Below are positions 22,050 to 24,245 of a stretch of 24,245 nt of DNA, in pieces. Both the position numbers and the translations under genes were made by a program. This stretch comes from a virus. Position 1 is the stretch's first letter; each line of letters opens with the position of its first letter. The notes below the pieces were generated by a model. That model saw nothing but the letters and a program-made list of their open reading frames with translations, ran no database searches and was not told the DNA's origin. The DNA lies in the IMG/VR virus record IMGVR_UViG_3300025133_003253, positions 1 to 24,245 of that record; one strand, given 5' to 3'.

Positions 22050-24245
22050 GGTAATGGCTCGGGTTCGGGTATTTGGTCTATAAGGGGCTTTTGCTCAAGG
22101 ACTGTGTGAGTCTTAAAGAAATTATCGGTAATAGGAAGCCCATCACTCTTAACATCTCTTACTCTAGGATAGTTAGCATTTACTGTATCATCTGATGAGA
22201 TTTTCCCCATTAAGAATAGAGATTTTTGATTTTCCCAGTTTACACATTCTGTAAATAAGAATTTCATTTTACTTCTATCCATCTTATCATAGACATCATA
22301 CCACATTACATCTCTATTATTACGAAGAACCCAATTGTCCTTAAACTCCTTTAAAGTTTTAAGTATTTGTCTCATCCCAAACATTGGACGCTCTCCTGTG
22401 GGCTGAACATTATCATTTTGATAACGCAGAGAATCCTTCACTTGCTTAGGTGCCATAGAATAATCTAAAGCAAAGAAATCATTCTTCTTAGTTACCTCAA
22501 CCCCTGGATTAGGCCAAGATCTTGATTCCTTTAAATATACTGGCTCCCAGGTGTCGTTCTTTTTAGGATCAGGATTAATATTAAAAGTAATTTCTCGTAC
22601 TCCATAAGAGGACTGCTTAGAAATACTGGGGTATGTTAAATTACCTACCTTATTAGTAGGAATGATAGCAACTGTAAAGGGTATTCTCCTGGGGAATTGT
22701 ACTAACTCCTCATTATCAAACATATCAAATACAAAATCTTTAGAAGTTATTTTAATAGTACCTCCATTAATTATGTAGCTGATAATAGGGTCTGCCCAAT
22801 CAACATAAAATACCATATAAGGCCAAGGCTTAAACTTCACCCAATCCCTTCTAGCGTCTACAGAGTCCATATAGGTATACTCAACTTCTGTCTTAGCTAC
22901 AAAAGCATTCTTTCTGGGTAAGTCGGTTACACCGCTAACCTCTGCTTTGAGGAGGTAGAAATTTTTTCTTGCGTCTGCTACCCCATACCTCTCATCCACT
23001 CTTAAAGTAGGATCAGTAGTAACTTCCATTTTAAAATCATACCTCTCGCCCAAAATAAACATTATTTTTTGTAGGTCTTCTATTTGTATAATTTTTGCTC
23101 TATCATAATCTCCCTGCACGGGAATCTCTTTTACACCATTACCAACAGTAATCTTAACTAACTCCCCATCACTCATAGTAAGAGTACCACTACCATCTAA
23201 TACAATAGTATCATCAGTAGCGAAGTAGAAAGGTGTTACCTCCCCATTAGATCCTCTAACAGGAAGATACTTATTAAGATCGGGAGCTAAAGTTTTCCAC
23301 AACTTAAGACGCTGTTTTGCTAGTTCACCATAACTATCATCCCTAAGATAGTACGAATTTTCTGTGGCTAATCTGAGAGCTTTTGCTTCGGAGGCATGTG
23401 TCCCCCTCACAGTAACTACTGTTCCTCTAGTGTCTGGGTAATTATCTTGCTGATCTAAAATACTTTGTAAAGACTCCACCAACTCATCTCCATCTATAAC
23501 ATCTACTCTATCAGATATGATAAGTCCTCGTATAGTATTTAAGATATGAGGTTTAATAGATTCCCCTGTAGCTAACTTAATCTTATCTAATAGAGGAGGT
23601 AAGTCCTTCCGTAAACTTCTCTCTATATTAGAATTAGACATATTACTATAGGGAAAATCACTAAACTCTTCTAAGTACCTCTTATTAATGTCATGAGTAG
23701 CTCTAATACCCATATGAATATTATCTCTGAATAGAGTCTTGTTGATGAAAGTACTATTAACTATTGGGGTAAAAGTAGATTTTACTCCATACTTTTGATT
23801 GCTATAGTTTCTTTGGAATACAGTATCAATAATATCAGGACGATAAACTTTATTTAATGCCACATCAGTAAAGAAAGGGAAGGGGTATTCTGGTTGCTCT
23901 ATAGAACAGTTCTCAAGAGCTTCCGCTAAAGTATCATACCTACCCTTCTCTGAACAAGGAGTAGAGCAAGGTATACTAATTGTCTTAGCAGTATTAAAAG
24001 TATCACACTTATAGCAATCATGCATACAAGTTTCTTTACAAGACTGCTCGGTGGGCCAACTTCCTTTAGGGCATATTAAAGTCCCTCCATTACTTCTTTT
24101 CCCCCTCGCAGTTTGAGAGCAGCAAGCATCGGTAGACGGAGAACACTCCCAGCAGTTATCGCCAAACCCTTTCCCAGACCCTTGACCACATGGAGTATTC
24201 TCATCATTTGGACACTTATTAGCTTTTACCCAAATACAACCAAGT
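22046..24245 (-). CDS. Large structural protein with Cys-rich segment, 5' end outside the window
   Basis: An ATG at 24025 would give 659 residues, but the same frame stays open for a further 73 codons to the window edge with no stop, no ATG and no good ribosome site at 24025. The gene therefore most likely begins outside. The visible 732 residues start with a Cys-rich segment: 15 Cys in the first 113 residues, with pairs such as CWEC, CC and CYKC. The remaining 620 have only one Cys (FLFTECVNW). The rest looks like mixed alpha/beta with aromatic-rich strands (KFKPWPYMVFYVDWADPIIS) and ends in a proline/acid tail. I do not recognise the family. ATGA overlap with the PAAR gene suggests a baseplate, hub or spike protein. 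Confidence 0.8.
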   Translation of the reverse strand, partial: LGCIWVKANKCPNDENTPCGQGSGKGFGDNCWECSPSTDACCSQTARGKRSNGGTLICPKGSWPTEQSCKETCMHDCYKCDTFNTAKTISIPCSTPCSEKGRYDTLAEALENCSIEQPEYPFPFFTDVALNKVYRPDIIDTVFQRNYSNQKYGVKSTFTPIVNSTFINKTLFRDNIHMGIRATHDINKRYLEEFSDFPYSNMSNSNIERSLRKDLPPLLDKIKLATGESIKPHILNTIRGLIISDRVDVIDGDELVESLQSILDQQDNYPDTRGTVVTVRGTHASEAKALRLATENSYYLRDDSYGELAKQRLKLWKTLAPDLNKYLPVRGSNGEVTPFYFATDDTIVLDGSGTLTMSDGELVKITVGNGVKEIPVQGDYDRAKIIQIEDLQKIMFILGERYDFKMEVTTDPTLRVDERYGVADARKNFYLLKAEVSGVTDLPRKNAFVAKTEVEYTYMDSVDARRDWVKFKPWPYMVFYVDWADPIISYIINGGTIKITSKDFVFDMFDNEELVQFPRRIPFTVAIIPTNKVGNLTYPSISKQSSYGVREITFNINPDPKKNDTWEPVYLKESRSWPNPGVEVTKKNDFFALDYSMAPKQVKDSLRYQNDNVQPTGERPMFGMRQILKTLKEFKDNWVLRNNRDVMWYDVYDKMDRSKMKFLFTECVNWENQKSLFLMGKISSDDTVNANYPRVRDVKSDGLPITDNFFKTHTVLEQKPLIDQIPEPEPLP

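Noticed and set aside
22046-24025. Complete 659-residue gene starting at the ATG at 24025
   Set aside because: The frame is open for 73 more codons to the window edge and no good ribosome site precedes that ATG, so it is annotated as 5'-truncated.

Overview
The window is a continuous piece of a tailed-phage genome with a contractile tail and a T4-superfamily virion. The evidence is a recognisable gp13-gp14-gp15-gp18-gp19 neck/tail run, a gp21-gp22-gp23 head run, a PAAR spike tip, SbcD/SbcC (gp47/gp46) recombination proteins and a gp55-like late sigma factor. It is only distantly T4-like. Its replicase is a family A (PolA-type) enzyme, its ribonucleotide reductase is the one-chain class II type, and no terminase or portal gene lies where T4 has one. 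The host cannot be read from the sequence. Coding is very dense, with no gap over 300 bases and no tRNA, CRISPR array or insertion sequence seen.

Layout. Almost everything is on the minus strand, so genes are read from high to low coordinates. (1) 24245-21717: the C-terminal part of a large structural protein with a cysteine-rich segment that runs off the right edge, then the PAAR protein. (2) 21624-17244: head operon with an acidic, a coiled-coil and a basic core-type protein, the prohead protease, the scaffold and the major capsid protein, closed by a strong terminator at 17189-17220. (3) 17155-11831: a small basic protein, gp13-, gp14- and gp15-like neck/tail-completion proteins, a 58-residue ORF, tail sheath and tail tube, closed by a terminator at 11769-11809. 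(4) 11757-8926: a 943-residue protein of unknown function. (5) 8940-7094: an accessory block of small genes alternating in strand: a PD-(D/E)XK nuclease (+), three small minus-strand genes, and the gp55-like sigma factor (+). (6) 7095-116: a replication/recombination/nucleotide operon in which each gene overlaps the next: UDG-like domain plus exonuclease, end of exonuclease, polymerase, SbcD, SbcC and class II ribonucleotide reductase. The start of another gene follows at the left edge.

How they work together. The left operon would make dNTPs, copy the DNA and process ends for recombination. The nuclease would resolve branches before packaging. The gp55-like factor would switch on late genes, and AT-rich boxes close to the T4 late motif TATAAATA lie in front of several structural transcription units. 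The right half builds the capsid and the contractile tail.

The most unusual system is the replicase. One PolA-type polypeptide is divided over three overlapping genes, each downstream start having its own Shine-Dalgarno sequence. The first break falls inside the proofreading exonuclease fold, between motifs Exo II and Exo III.
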